Below are positions 44,707-56,231 of a DNA stretch of 64,000 bases, piece after piece (the first letter of the stretch is position 1; each line of letters starts with the position of its first letter). The notes under the pieces are model-generated. The model made no database searches and had not been told where the DNA came from. It saw only the letters and a list, made by a program, of their open reading frames with translations. Made by a program: the position numbers and the translations under genes. Source of the DNA: Neoarius graeffei (lineage: Eukaryota > Chordata > Actinopteri > Siluriformes > Ariidae); NCBI RefSeq assembly GCF_027579695.1, contig NC_083587.1:45963232-46027231 (forward strand), written 5' to 3'.

Positions 44707-46568
44707 TCAGTATCTGGTGTGACCCCCTTGTGCAGCAATAACTGCAACTAAACGTTTCCGGTAACTGTTGATCAGTCCTGCACACCGGCTTGGAGGAATT
44801 TTAGCCCGTTCCTCCGTACAGAACAGCTTCAACTCTGGGATGTTGGTGGGTTTCCTCACATGAACTGCTCGCTTCAGGTCCTTCCACAACATTTTGATTG
44901 GATTAAGGTCAGGACTTTGACTTGGTCATTCCAAAACATTAACTTTATTCTTCTTTAACCGTTCTTTGGTAGAACGACTTGTGTGCTTAGGGTTGTTCTC
45001 TTGCTGCATGACCCACCTTCTCTTGAGATTCAGTTCATGGACAGATGTCCTGACATTTTCCTTTAGAATTTGACGGTATAATTCAGAATTCATTGTTCCA
45101 TCAACGATGGCAAGCTGTCCTGGCCCAGATGCAGCAAAACAGGCCCAAACCATGATACTACCACCACCATGTTTCACAGATGGGATAAGGTTCTTATGCT
45201 GGAATGCAGTGTTTTCCTTTCTCCAAACATAACGGTTCTCATTTAAACCAAAAAGTTCTATTTTGGTCTCATCCGTCCACAAAACATTTTTCCAATAGCC
45301 TTCTGGCTTGTCCACATGGTCTTTAGCAGACTGCAGACAAGCAGCAATGTTCTTTTTGGAGAGCAGTGGCTTTCTCCTTGCAACCCTGCCATGCATACCA
45401 TTGTTGTTCAGCGTTCTCCTGATGGTGGACTTATTAACATTAGCCAATGTGAGAGAGGCCTTCAGTTACTTAGGTGGTGTTTACATTAGACCGTATCAGC
45501 GGATCATCAGATTAACGTTTTTAAAACGATTCGCGTGCACACAGCAATGCCAATACACGATTCGTGTGCACACAGCAACGCCAATACACGGATACGCTAA
45601 TCACATGACTAATTAGACGGCACGTAAGTTGAAATGTGTCAGTGCGCCTCAGCGCTTCCTCCTCAGCGGCTGCGCTCCAAATCACTCCGCCCTGAACAGC
45701 GAGTGCCCTCTGGAGGGTGCGCACTCCGGCCCTGTGCAGCTCACAGAGCGCGCGAGTGAAGCGTACGAGCAGTGATTCGGGACTGAGCCGCTGTGTGTGT
45801 GATCCCAGTGCATATCGGGCATGCGCAAGTCACTCACCACTTGCAAGTGGAAGGATGGCAAGCCTAAAGACAATCATAACTACACAATGGGCAGTATTTG
45901 CATCTTACCATGAACAACATTAAGAATGGCAAAGCATTATATTCATACTTTTATACTCTTTAATGAAAAACAAAAAGGTGATACAAGGCGGAAACAATAG
46001 CAGGAAGTGAAGTCCGCGCCGTTTTTCAGCAGTCGCGTCACATGACCAACGTGGCATGAACAACGCCAGCGAATCAGGAAGGTGGAGGTCACAGTGACGT
46101 TGTCCAATGACGTCGTCAGCTAGAGCTCAGCTCTGCGTTTCCTCGTATCTCAATGTTTACACAGCACCGGATCAGATACGAACTGGGTTGAATACGTGGG
46201 CCCTGGCGGATTCAAGTTGTTCCGCCTGTGGAGTCGTTTCCCGGCGTTTTAATGTGAACGAACAGTACATCCGCGACGAAAACGATACGGATATGGTCTA
46301 ATGTAAACACCACCTTAGAAGTTACCCTGGGGTTCTTTGTGACCTCGCTGAGTATTACAGGCCTTGCTCTTGGAGTGATCTTTGTTGGTGGACCACTCCT
46401 GGGGAGGGTAACAATGGTCTTGAATTTCCTCCATTTGTACACAATCTATCTGACTGTGGATTGGTGGAGTCCAAACTCTTTAGAGATGGTTTTGTAACCT
46501 TTTCCAGCCTGATGAGCATCAACAATGCTTTTTCCAAGGTCCTCAGAAATCTCCTTTGTTCGTGCCAT
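44707..46568 (-). pseudogene. Tc1-family transposase, broken (second copy)
   Basis: It starts at MARTKEISEDLGKSIVDAHQ (46568) and ends RLVAVIAAQGGHTRY (44707), as in the first copy. A frameshift after HQSTVR (46446) is followed by YKWRKFKTIV in another frame. A MITE interrupts codons at 45473-46314. The catalytic half, TDETKIELFGLNE, QQENNPKHTSRSTK and SPDLNP-x-K, has Asn in place of the expected Asp after QQEN, so a key metal-binding residue is lost. A stop and frame change lie near 44926-44892. It is inactive. Confidence 0.9.
45473..46314. mobile_element. PIF/Harbinger-like MITE with TTA duplication, 842 bp
   Basis: Termini ggtggtgtttacattagacc and its near-perfect reverse complement, with TTA at 45470-45472 and 46315-46317; the empty site in the sister Tc1 gene shows one TTA/TAA only. 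The sub-terminal gtatc is also inverted. The interior is CpG-rich (45640-45830) and has no transposase frame. Confidence 0.8.
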
Positions 46569-46693
46569 GATACACTTCCACAAACATGTGTTGTGAAGAT
46601 CAGACTTTGATAAATCCCTGTTCTTTAAATAAAACAGGGTGCCCACTCACATTTGATTGTCATCCCATTGATCGAAAACACCTGACTCTAATT

Positions 46694-47067
46694 CATCTCA
46701 TCTCATTATCTCTAGCTGCTTATCCTGTTCTACAGGGTCGCAGGCAAGCTGGAGCCTATCCCAGCTGACTACGGGGAAAAGGCGGGGTACACCCTGGACA
46801 AGTCGCCAGGTCATCACAGGGCTGACACATAGACACAGACAACCATTCACACTCGCATTCACACCTACGGTCAATTTAGAGTCACCAGTTAACCTAACTT
46901 GCATGTCTTTGGACTGTGGGGGAAACCGGAGCACCCGGAGGAAACTCACGCAGACACGGGGAGAACATGCAAACTCCGCACAGAAAGGCCCTTGCCGGCC
47001 ACGGGGCTCGAACCCGGACCTTCTTGCTGTGAGGTGACAGCGCTAACCACTACACCACCGTGCCGCC
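46694..47067 (-). repeat. Full-length V-SINE-like SINE with 12-bp TSD
   Basis: Minus strand with head, core and CATCT tail. The duplication ctgactctaatt is perfect at 46682-46693 and 47068-47079. It lies in the non-coding terminal part of the Tc1 copy. Confidence 0.93.
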
Positions 47068-47301
47068 CTGACTCTAATTTCAACTTCAAATTAACTGCTA
47101 ATCCTAGAGGCTCACATACTTTTGCCGCTCACAGATCTGTAATATTGGATCATTTTCCTCAATAAATAAATGACCAAGTATAATATTTTTGTCTCATTTG
47201 TTTAACTGGGTTCTCTTTATCTATTTTTAGGACTTGTGTGAAAATCTGATGTTGTTTTCGGTCATATTTATGCAGAAATATAGAAAATTCTAAAGGGTTC
47301 A

Positions 47302-47303
<2 letters not shown>

Positions 47304-47342
<39 letters not shown>
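47304..47342. repeat. (GT)n microsatellite
   Basis: About 18 GT units that begin exactly where the Tc1 terminal repeat is lost. Confidence 0.9.
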
Positions 47343-47345
<3 letters not shown>

Positions 47346-47357
47346 TATTATATGTAT

Positions 47358-47973
47358 ATATGAGTGATTCCACGCTTATGGGTACTGAAATGGGGACATG
47401 AACTTATTTTTAAAAATTCACCTAAAACCATTTCTTTTTTTACCATCAGGTCACAAAACATGTAATCTTTAATGAATGATATGTTAAAAGATAACTTTAA
47501 TTTTCTGAGATGTAATAAAAACATATTTATATGCCAAAGTCAAGCCTATGAGTTCCAAAATGATGTCTGTTACATTACTTCTGTTACGATTGTCCATCTC
47601 GCGTCTGTTACAAATTAATTACAATCTAGCTATATACCATGTTAATCTTATTGAAAGAATGTGTATGTTTATTCTACTACACATGTTTATTAATTATATT
47701 TGCTAAAACATCACCTTCCTATGTTTCAAAAAGTAATTCTACATTGTTAAAATTGAGAATATATATGTCCACAACACTTCTGTTACGTTCTGACTTTGGC
47801 ATATAAATATGTTTTTATTACATCTCAGAAAATTAAAGTTATCTTTTAACATATCATTCATTAAAGATTACGTTTTGTGACCTGATGGTAAAAAAAGAAA
47901 TGGTTTTAGGTGAATTTTTAAAAATAAGTTAATGTCCCCATTTCAGTACCCATAAGCGTGGAATCACTCATAT
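47358..47973. mobile_element. Foldback MITE with arms of about 185 bp
   Basis: The left arm, 47358-47545, and right arm, 47788-47973, are nearly perfect reverse complements (start atatgagtgattccacgctt). The spacer of about 240 bases contains four gttac/cttctgttac words. The TA-rich flank hides any target duplication. No coding capacity. Confidence 0.8.
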
Positions 47974-47974
47974 T

Positions 47975-48117
47975 TTGTTTGTTTGCCACATAATTTCATA
48001 TATGTTGCATATGCTGTTTCATAGTTTTGATGTCTTCATTATCAATGTAGAAAATAGTCAAAATACAGAAAACCCTATGAATGAGTAGTGGGGTGTACAA
48101 ACTTTTGACTGGCACTA
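47975..48117. mobile_element. Fragment of the Tc1-type MITE
   Basis: Matches one end of the 9205-9730 element in reverse (acaaacttttgactggca near 48092-48109). It is cut by the foldback element on the left. Confidence 0.65.
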
Positions 48118-48240
48118 TATATCATAACTAATAGTGCATGAAGTGAACATGGATCCACTTATGTTTTGAATATGATTGTTTTATTTCATTTTGGTATGGT
48201 ATTTTAACTGTGATGTCGATATTTAGAACAACAACAACAA

Positions 48241-48541
48241 CTTTATTCATCACGCGCTTGTGAAATTTTCTCTCTGCATTTAACCCATCTGAAGCAGTGA
48301 ACACACACATGAGCAATTAGCACACACACATACCCTGAGCAGTGGGCAGCCATGCTAACAGCGCCCGGGGAGCAGTTGGGAGTTAGGTGCCTCACTCAAG
48401 GGCACCTCAGCCCAAGGCCGTCCCATATTAACCGAACCGCATGTCTTTGAACTGTAGGGGGAACTGGCGCAGACACGGGGAGAACATGCAAACTCCACAC
48501 AGAAAGAACCATGCTAACCACTTACACCACTGTCACCACCA
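48241..48541 (-). repeat. SINE of the second V-SINE-like family
   Basis: It has the gcatttaacccatctgaagc tail (48277-48296) and the core in reverse, with a partly deleted head near 48500-48541. Same family as 29349-29738. Confidence 0.75.
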
Positions 48542-49555
48542 TTTGGCGACATGGTACATGTTCAACATGAACTGATCATTTGTGTTAAACAGATACGAAT
48601 AGGGAAGAATCGGAGGCACGTTATTCATACGTACAGCTTAAAAGAATCACGAAACTATCCAACACAACTGCATCGTGAAGCATGTCAGCATTCTATCCAC
48701 AGCCGTGTGAGTGCACAGAAATGCACACAAAGCAGTTTCCTTATTCAAATGATGTTAAACATTTTGGCATATTTACATACAGTGGGGGGGGGAACTTTTA
48801 TTTTTGGATTCAGCAATAGCAGTGACATTACACTTATGAGTTCTTAGCTTTGTTACATCATTGATGGTAAGTTTAATTATTATTTGAAAAAGGTTATCTA
48901 CATTTTATATACTAATTTTCTGCTTTTCTGTCAACTAAGGCCCTGTTCACACTTTTAATGCGTCTTGATTGTGTTTATTTGCATAAAGAAGAAAGTGTAA
49001 ATCCATCCCAAAAGGCTGAACGAAGTGAACTTTGGAAAGTACGGAGTGTTTCATGACAGGAGGAGGATCTGAACTGTCCATCAAACAGTGGGGCGGGTAA
49101 TAAACAGCAGGACCTGATTTATGAAAGCACATGCTTTCTTTTAGCCCTTTTAATTAAAATGGTGGTTCACTTTGACCGATCAGGACGTTGCTGTTTCTGC
49201 TGTGCTTGAGGAAGATTACACAGAGCCACATCCTCTAATGAAAAACATTTATTTGCATACACAATCTGACACTTTTGAACTTTTCTCAGAACTTGATTAA
49301 AGCTAAACGCTTGTCTGACTCGCAGCTTGTCCCCTATTATGAATTAAACTTGGAGCAACCTAATTTTAAAATGTAGCAAGTCCCTGAACGCAGATTCTGT
49401 ATAAACAGCTCCATTACACTGACTTAAAAGTGGCTCCAATCGACTGAGGATTTTAATGAACGAGTAGCAGAGATAAACATTACATCGTTTCATTTTCTAT
49501 CTTCATCTGTCTATTGAAAAACGTGTGAGATATTTTAATAAAATTAAGCGGTGTG
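48542..49555. other. Unique sequence, no feature recognised
   Basis: Non-coding, with a short G-run at 48784-48792. Nothing else could be supported. Confidence 0.5.
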
Positions 49556-50249
49556 CAGGGCTCGACATTAACTTTTTTAATCCACTTGTCCAGTCAGACA
49601 AGCAGCAAGATTTTTCACTTGTCCTGAACATAATCTTTTTATTACTATATACAGTATTTACTAGTTCAATGAAAGGAACGTGGTTAACAAAGTTTATTAA
49701 AAAGCATGTATAATTATGATCATCAATATGCTTTAATTATTTATACTTTTTCAATAAAGCTCAAACTTTAAGTGTAACAATAAACAAAAACTATCCAATG
49801 CCCCGTTATGGTGCATGTGTTGTTGTTATAACTCATGACCTGATCTGCAGTTTTAAGAGTCAGACTTGCCCAAATTCAAAGCTTCTGGAGGAAATAAAGT
49901 TCAATCTTGATTAATCTAGTAAAACCTGCAGTGAAAGAAAACAAGGTAGACATGATTAAGGGGACAGAATCGCGTTGTGAATGAAAACAAACCGTAAGTG
50001 AGTTCGGGACTGTCGTAAAATTCCTGCAAAATACTTTACGACATTTGTGTTGGTTAATGTGTCCCATACAAAAGAAAAATACAATGAATGTCTGAATGAA
50101 ATGCATATTCACTACAGATATTTATTTTATTGAGGTATTTGATCGCCATCAAAGTCTAATAATATATAATTACATATTACGACGTGGTTATTTTTACACA
50201 CACCTGCTGCACTTGGCTTCCCTGGAATTTCATAAGCAATAACATGGCC

Positions 50250-51567
50250 CATACATGTCAACCCCTCACGGCTCTCACCTGTACTCCCTGGTAAAGAAAT
50301 CCATAATTTCCATACCAAATCCATAGTAATTTCATGCATAATAAAAATGTATCAGATCTTACCTAATATATGCACTGGTTTATTTCTGTACATCCATATG
50401 TACTGTTAACACTCAAACAAAAATCATCTCTTGAGTTTAAATGATCATCTCATTTATTAGTATTACGATCATCATGCATCTTTAAAACAAAGTTATATTT
50501 CAGAAATTATTCATACAAATAGAAATGTATTTATTCTATATTCATTAAAATGGACATACCATACTTACTGTAATACTTCATCCAAAGTTTTGAAAACTGA
50601 CTCCGCTGTACCAATGTTACACACTGGCATGTCCAAAATTCTGGATCGAGCCCCAACATTCACGTCAAAAATTCGGACAAGCACTGCCAGTCTCTTGTCA
50701 CTCTTTTTATCATTGCTTTCATCACTCATTACAGAAAAGGGCATAGTCTTACAATGATCTCTCACTGGAGAAGTGGCCTCTGGTGCTAGACTTCGTTTTA
50801 TAATCTGAGTCGCCTTGGTCCGTTTACAGCTGAATTTCTTTGCTAGATTACTATCTGGAAATCGTGTAGGAATGAGTTCCGTGAAATGGTCTGTGACTGA
50901 CATCGGGAGGTTGTGTTGAGCAATGAAATTGCAAAATGCCACTTCTGATTTTAAGATGGTGTCAGATACAACCTTTGTTGGCTTTTGCGTGAAGAAATGA
51001 ATTGATGGCTGTCTCTTTTTCTGGTTTTCATTCTTCACATGCATTTGAGATTTCATGTGTTCCCTCATGTTGTAAATTCCAGAGGCAAACACTTTCACGT
51101 CTCTACAACAAATTGTGCAGTTGACATACTCAGCACCCATTTTGGAAGCGATAATTATTCCATTGAATGTTTCTGTCCATTCGGGAAGAAAGCGACCTCC
51201 AGTTTTAGATGTTTTGAGTTTTTTCTTCGGTGGTGCCGACATCTTGACCTCTTGACCTGTCTGTTACGCTACATGTGCTGTTATTTCCCACTTGGTGTGC
51301 AGGAAAATCACAATTGCGCATGCTCAGACATTCGGAATGGCTTGTTGGTACTAGCGGAAGTACCGGTTGAGTAATTCTAAATGTAGAAAATGGCGGCTCC
51401 CATGCATTTTCGTATTTTGTGACGATTTTTTTGATCGTAATAAATCAAAATAATTTTAAGGTGAAAATGTAGAAAAATCCGTAGTTGAATACCGCTACGC
51501 CCGTACCATTTTTAAAATGCCAAAATCCGTAGGGAATACGGGAAATCCGTAGGGGTTGACATGTATG
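50250..51567 (-). mobile_element. Inner hAT-like element with a transposase exon, 1.3 kb
   Basis: Inverted ends catacatgtcaacccct match over 17 bases. The flank ATGGCC occurs on both sides (50244-50249, 51568-51573), a 6-bp repeat and so shorter than the usual 8 for hAT. It contains a BED-type exon on the minus strand. The rest of the transposase is missing. Confidence 0.65.
50569..51242 (-). CDS. First exon of a hAT-like transposase with BED-type zinc finger (partial)
   Basis: About 224 codons start MSAPPKKKLKTSKTGG, a basic, nuclear-signal-like N-terminus. Cys42, Cys45, His62 and His68 form a C-x2-C-x16-H-x5-H finger preceded by Trp22, in the style of BED fingers of hAT transposases. FSVMSDESNDKKSDKRLAVL near residues 169-188 resembles the D-E-S/T region with the first catalytic Asp of hAT proteins. 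The exon ends at TTACA|GTAAGTAT, a strong splice donor. The frame to the stop just after it adds only two codons. No downstream exon with the second Asp, Glu or dimerisation region was found, so the copy is not autonomous. A domesticated gene is possible but unlikely. Confidence 0.7.
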
Positions 51568-51764
51568 ATGGCCGGATCACTGAGGGGTTTGTACTGGTTT
51601 TGTTGGCGCTTTATTGATGTACCTCTGTAATAATTACTATAAAAATGGTGATTTTCAACAAATATTCAACTTGTCCCGTCAGACAGGCAGGTGCAGATTT
51701 GACTTGTCCGGACTAAATATTTGGTTGTCCTGGACAGTCGGACTACTGTTAATGTTGAGTCCTG

Positions 51765-52845
51765 GATATGGCATTGTTTCTGCTACTCTTTCAATAAAAT
51801 ACTTAAAAGGAATGATGGTTTCACTTCTCTATGAGAAATGTAGTTATATTAATTTTTTTTTTCTACCAGATATGGGAAGGAAATTCAGAAGTGTGGTGGG
51901 GTGTGTGGGTGATTTATTTCATTCGTTTTAAACAGTCGAAATGTTGCACTTTGCTTATCTGAAATCTTTCCGAAACACTGAAAGCCTGTTCTGGTGCCAG
52001 TTTAAGTTTGTTAGCAAAGCAGGACCTGTTGGCTGAAGCTGCTGCCCAATTTTTAAACTTGAGATGTGTGTTACTTTAATGTTTTAGTGCACAGTTCAGC
52101 TGCTGCATCCATATAACTCAGCAAGAGCACTGGCAGTTTGGAAAACATTTTGCCAGAAGGCATTTCATTGTTGTTTTTGCCTTTTTAATAATGCAGAGAA
52201 CCCAAATCCCTTGTGTGACTCCTGATGGCTGTGGAATTTCAGATGTTGAGTTCAGTGTAACACATACCTTTAGGCTGAGCTCACTTGTCGCGCTGCCCGC
52301 TGCTCTACTCGCATCATTTTACCTGCATGTCTCGTTGAAAATGTATAGGAGATGAACAGTCAACACTTTGAGTGAAAAGCCCCTAATGCGTACAAATCAG
52401 ATTTTTTTTTTTCCCCCCCAATTTAATTAGTTGGTAAAACCAATCAAGGGCAGGAAAAAAACATTACTCAAGGGTCGGTTTGAAGGGTTAATTGAATTGC
52501 TTTGCTCTAAACCATCCTGGAAAGGGACCATTGTGGCACCATGCCTGATCAGATATTTTTAGACTGTTTTCATTATTGGGACCATTTTCAACTAGAGAGC
52601 TGAAGATTAGAACAAGGCAACGTTTTCCCGTTTTTGTTGAGCCTGTGCATAACTGTAACCTCGGATTCCTGTTCTGGGCTGACAGGAGTGGAACGCAGTG
52701 TGTAGCCCATCTGCCTCAAGGTTTGGTGCATTCTGAGATGCTTTTCTGCTCACCGTGGGTGCAGAGAGTAGTTATTCGAGTTACCGGTCAGCTCAAATCA
52801 ATCTGACATGACCAGTGTCCTGTAAAATCTGTCCTCATAAACAAG
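51765..52845. other. Unique sequence, no feature recognised
   Basis: No exon or repeat could be supported. A T/C-rich run lies at 52410-52427. Confidence 0.5.
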
Positions 52846-53165
52846 GCCTTTTCATCCACACAACTACCACTTGCTGAATGTTTTGGTTTTCGCACCATTC
52901 TGAATAAACTCTGTAGACTGTCGTTGTGCATGAACATCCCAGGAGATCAGACATTTCTGAAATACTCAAACCAGCCCGTCTGGTGCTAATAATCAGTTAC
53001 TGAAATCACTTTTTTTTTTTTTTTAATTCGGATGTTTGTCAGCATGAACTGAAGCTTGTGACCTGTATCTGCACGATTTCGTGCATTGCTCCGATTGCTG
53101 GTTGGATAACTGCAAGAATGAGTAGGGGTATGGGTGTTCCTAATAAGTGCCCAGTGAGGGTATAT
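52846..53165 (-). mobile_element. Tc1/mariner-like fragment
   Basis: On the minus strand the transposase start region can be read with changes (RRAGLSISEMSDLLGC-like, then TVYRVYSEWCENQN-like). It ends in an element terminus with gcacttattaggaacaccc near 53130-53150. A T-run interrupts it at 53008-53025. Confidence 0.55.
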
Positions 53166-53668
53166 GCATTGTGTGTGTGTGTGTGAGAGAGAGAGAAAGA
53201 GATGACTCTAAAGCATCTCAAACAACTCGTTGGCAAACACATGACTCATTAAAATATGTAAAGCGTGTGTCCAATATGAGGAAACCATACTGAGAGTTTG
53301 ACACTGTTGCATATTTTACCTCCGAGTTATTTCTGTGTGCCTGTTTTATAGCCCCTTGTGAGTTTCAGCATGCATTGTGCATGTGTTTGTGTGTATCAGA
53401 GACAGAGATGAGAGGGTCCACAGCACTCCAAGTGTTCTCTGGTTACCGGTAGAGCTCCTTCTAAATGGGTCATTGCTAGCCAAGAGGGAACAGAGCCAGC
53501 CTTGTGAGAGGAAACAGCCCAGCCATTAACAGCCAGTGTAACACAAAACCACTAGCTAACGGGCTAACACCTGAGCCCTACAATCCAGGAGTATCATGGA
53601 TATAATGGTGATCCATTTCTAATTAACTCAGAATTTTCTGACCCTTCTTTTCATGCAGGATTGGACTG
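53166..53668. other. Short microsatellite and unique sequence
   Basis: A (GT)n/(GA)n compound run lies at 53170-53200. Nothing else was recognised. Confidence 0.5.
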
Positions 53669-53671
53669 TTA

Positions 53672-54389
53672 GGCTACATCCACATGACAACGGCAACGAG
53701 ATTTTATTAAAAAAAATATCGCATCCACATGGGCAACGGATCAGTAAAATATCAGGTACATATGGTAACGCAACGCTTGCTGAAAACGATGCAATACACA
53801 TGCCACACCTCTAGGGGCGCTGTAAGACGGTCCCATCGGAAACACCAGAACAATAGAAGTAGACACGTGCATAAACCCCTTCTTCTACCCGGTGTGAAGC
53901 ACTGTCAGGAACAAACACACAACAAGAAGAAGATGGCTGCTACTACGCGAGGAAATCGTGCCTTCTGTGTGTACAAATTAGTTTTATTAGTGTGCATAGT
54001 TTTATGTAACTTAATTTTCTTATTGTGTGTGAACATTTTGAAAAGCAGTCTTATCCAATAAAAAAAAGAAATTCAAGAAATGGTTCAGTTACTTGTTTAT
54101 TTAAAAGAAAAGCTGTATACAAAAGTGAATGCAATGCAGTGGTTCATACAAAACAGCGAGAGTGCTGCTTGTTCTAGTCATGTGGTTGTGACGTCATCGT
54201 AAACAAATCCGTTCTACTCATCCAGACGACTTCGCAACGGCGCCGTTGCCAGATTTTTCCACTCTGGAACCTGTTCTCAAAAAATATCGTTGTGGGGCAC
54301 CCAAAACGCCAGTGCCGTGTGGACGCCAGGCCGAAACGATAAACAATTTTATCAGATTCACCTGAATCCGTTGCCGTGTGGACAGGGCC
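53672..54389. mobile_element. PIF/Harbinger-like MITE, 718 bp
   Basis: Ends ggctacatccacatgacaac and, reversed, ggccctgtccacacggcaac are inverted repeats with a common acggcaacg continuation. TTA lies outside on the left and TAA on the right. The repeated words gttgccg and caacggc near both ends are sub-terminal inverted motifs. Internal frames (53729-54061) have no transposase motif. Confidence 0.65.
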
Positions 54390-54392
54390 TAA

Positions 54393-55471
54393 GTCAGCTG
54401 AATACGGGTTTTAAGGGCAAATAACATGGCTACCTTAGTGTTTTAGGGCTGTTAGTCCAGTGATGATGAAATACAGACATTAAACATCCTTTAAAAAGAT
54501 TAGAAGAACACTGCAGTTAAGGGTAGATGATATAATGATTCTTGAAGACAATTCTACAATACAGGATATGAATCACGATATATCGTGCGTGTGAAAGAGA
54601 GCGCAAAAGTATATGAACAGAACCTTAAATTCAACTAAATAACACTTAGTATAAATACGGAGGTGGTCATAGGAAATTGTATGCGCTGATTGGTCAAAAA
54701 ATTTGGATTATTTCTCGATAATCACCTCAAGCAACTCGGCAAAATGGTGGCCAATCGCTTCGTCACCATAAGGAAAAATTACAAATTATGAAAGAAAATC
54801 AGTGTTTTCCCCAGAAAAACATTAAAGCCCTAAATTCTGGAATGATAATACACAGATAATTGAGTGCCAATGGTGTGAAGTGAAACTAGGGGGGTCCGGG
54901 GGCATGCCCTCCCGGAAAATTTTTTGAAAATAGATGCTCTCAGGTGCGTTTTCAGGGTCTCAGAGGTTTTAGATACATGATTATAGGATAGATTTTACCA
55001 GTGTTTCAATGATTTCTGACCTAAATAGTATTAAATGTCTACACATTTGAAATTTCACCTTAAAGTTCAACATGCAAGTTAAACTGTTTTGTTATAGATT
55101 ACTGAGGTATATGATTGATTTGACTGAAAATCTATGGGGATCCCTTAATTATCTCTGATCGAGTAGTGTTGTAACAAAAATGTGCATGAAAATATGACCA
55201 GTGGTTTGCGCCATCTTATGCAATCCAATGAAGAGAATCGATCATCAGGACCTCCTGTTGATCACAAAGGGATCTGAACCTAAGACCTGCCACCTTAAAA
55301 TAAGTTGCTGTATTACTATAACTGTAATGATTTAGAATGTTTCTGATGCAATTACCGTAATATATGTAGAACTAAGATACACTGAAAAGAAAAGTAAGGC
55401 AACTGCATATTATAAAGTTTAAATTTTGGCACTTTATTAAATGGACTAGATTAAGATTAAAACACATTTAA
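54393..55471. other. A/T-rich sequence, partly repetitive
   Basis: The segment near 54880-54970 (gtccgggggcatgccctccc) resembles an interspersed repeat seen in fishes. No termini or gene could be supported. Confidence 0.4.
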
Positions 55472-55817
55472 AGGAAAAGAAAACTTAATTCATACATTTA
55501 AGTTTGCAGAAAGATTACGTACTTATAAACACATTCATGAGGAGAATTTGTTAAGAGTCAAATGTAGCATAATTGCGAATAATAACGATAAGCATATTTG
55601 GCAGTGTGAGGTCACTGTGAGCCTTTAACAAAAGAATAATCCAGAGCCTTCGTTTGTTAAATGGATCCCAGTGACATCACGCTGCCAAAAATGCTTATGA
55701 TTATTATTTGAAATGATGCTATATTTGACACATTTGGACAACTTCACTTTGTGAGAGTGTTTATAAGCATGTAATCTTTCTGCAAACACAAACTAATGAA
55801 TTAAGTTTTCTACTCCT
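55472..55817. mobile_element. Foldback MITE with TTAA duplication, 346 bp
   Basis: Nearly the whole element is one imperfect palindrome: arms of about 165 bases meet near 55645. Termini aggaaaagaaaacttaattc and, reversed, aggagtagaaaacttaattc; TTAA lies outside both (55468-55471, 55818-55821). The class is Kolobok- or piggyBac-like. Confidence 0.7.
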
Positions 55818-55821
55818 TTAA

Positions 55822-56229
55822 AGCAGATTAATTCTCCTTGGCTTTTGCTTGGCCCAATGTTGGGCAACCCTCTCATAGTCCGTCTCGCTGTCATCCATGC
55901 TGATGTGGATCAAATTGTCCAGCGAGTCTTCTCCTAGCTTATTAAAATCAGTCAGCTTTGCCCGTCTGGTGGGGGACAACATCGGCAGCCAATGAGATCG
56001 CTTATAATGCATCGGAAAATTCCGGGATGTCTGACAGTTTTTCGATATTTTTATTGGACGGTTTGAGCACGTGATCTTGACATAGCCAACAGATTACAGT
56101 TTGTTTACATCATACCACATGGACATATTACTTTGACAGAATCAACACAAACATTGGGGAAAAAAAGACCGCTTGTTTAACACAAATATCAGTCAATATG
56201 TAAATGGATCTGTTATTTGCTTTCCTATG
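55822..56229 (-). other. Unassigned 64-codon frame and flank
   Basis: A minus-strand frame at 55818-56012 reads MHYKRSHWLPMLSPTRRAKL and LGEDSLDNLIHISMDDSETD, with an acidic middle. The composition looks protein-like, but no family was recognised. It may be an exon of a decayed transposon beside the TTAA element. Confidence 0.25.
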
Positions 56230-56231
56230 TA

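Larger units (their letters stand above)
43993..47303 (-). mobile_element. Second copy of the 12767-14890 Tc1 family, carrying three insertions
   Basis: The minus-strand transposon has one good end (cagtggtgcttgaaagtttg at 43993, TA outside). The other terminal repeat is cut at 47303, where a (GT)n run replaces its last 20 or so bases. Inside are a LINE (44151-44636), a MITE (45473-46314) and a SINE (46694-47067), each with its own TSD. Without them the element would be close to the first copy in length. Confidence 0.9.
49556..51764. mobile_element. hAT-like element (outer), hosting another element
   Basis: The ends cagggctcgacattaac (49556) and, reversed, cagggactcaacattaac-like cagg-a-ctcaacattaac (51764) are inverted repeats, followed by similar cttgtcc-x-gtcagaca words on both sides. 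The CAGGG start is usual for hAT. No 8-bp duplication is visible. Without the inner element at 50250-51567 it is about 0.9 kb and non-coding. Confidence 0.55.

Noticed and set aside
49556..51764. 8-bp TSD for the outer hAT-like element
   Set aside because: The eight bases on each side (gcggtgtg and gatatggc) do not match, so no duplication is claimed.
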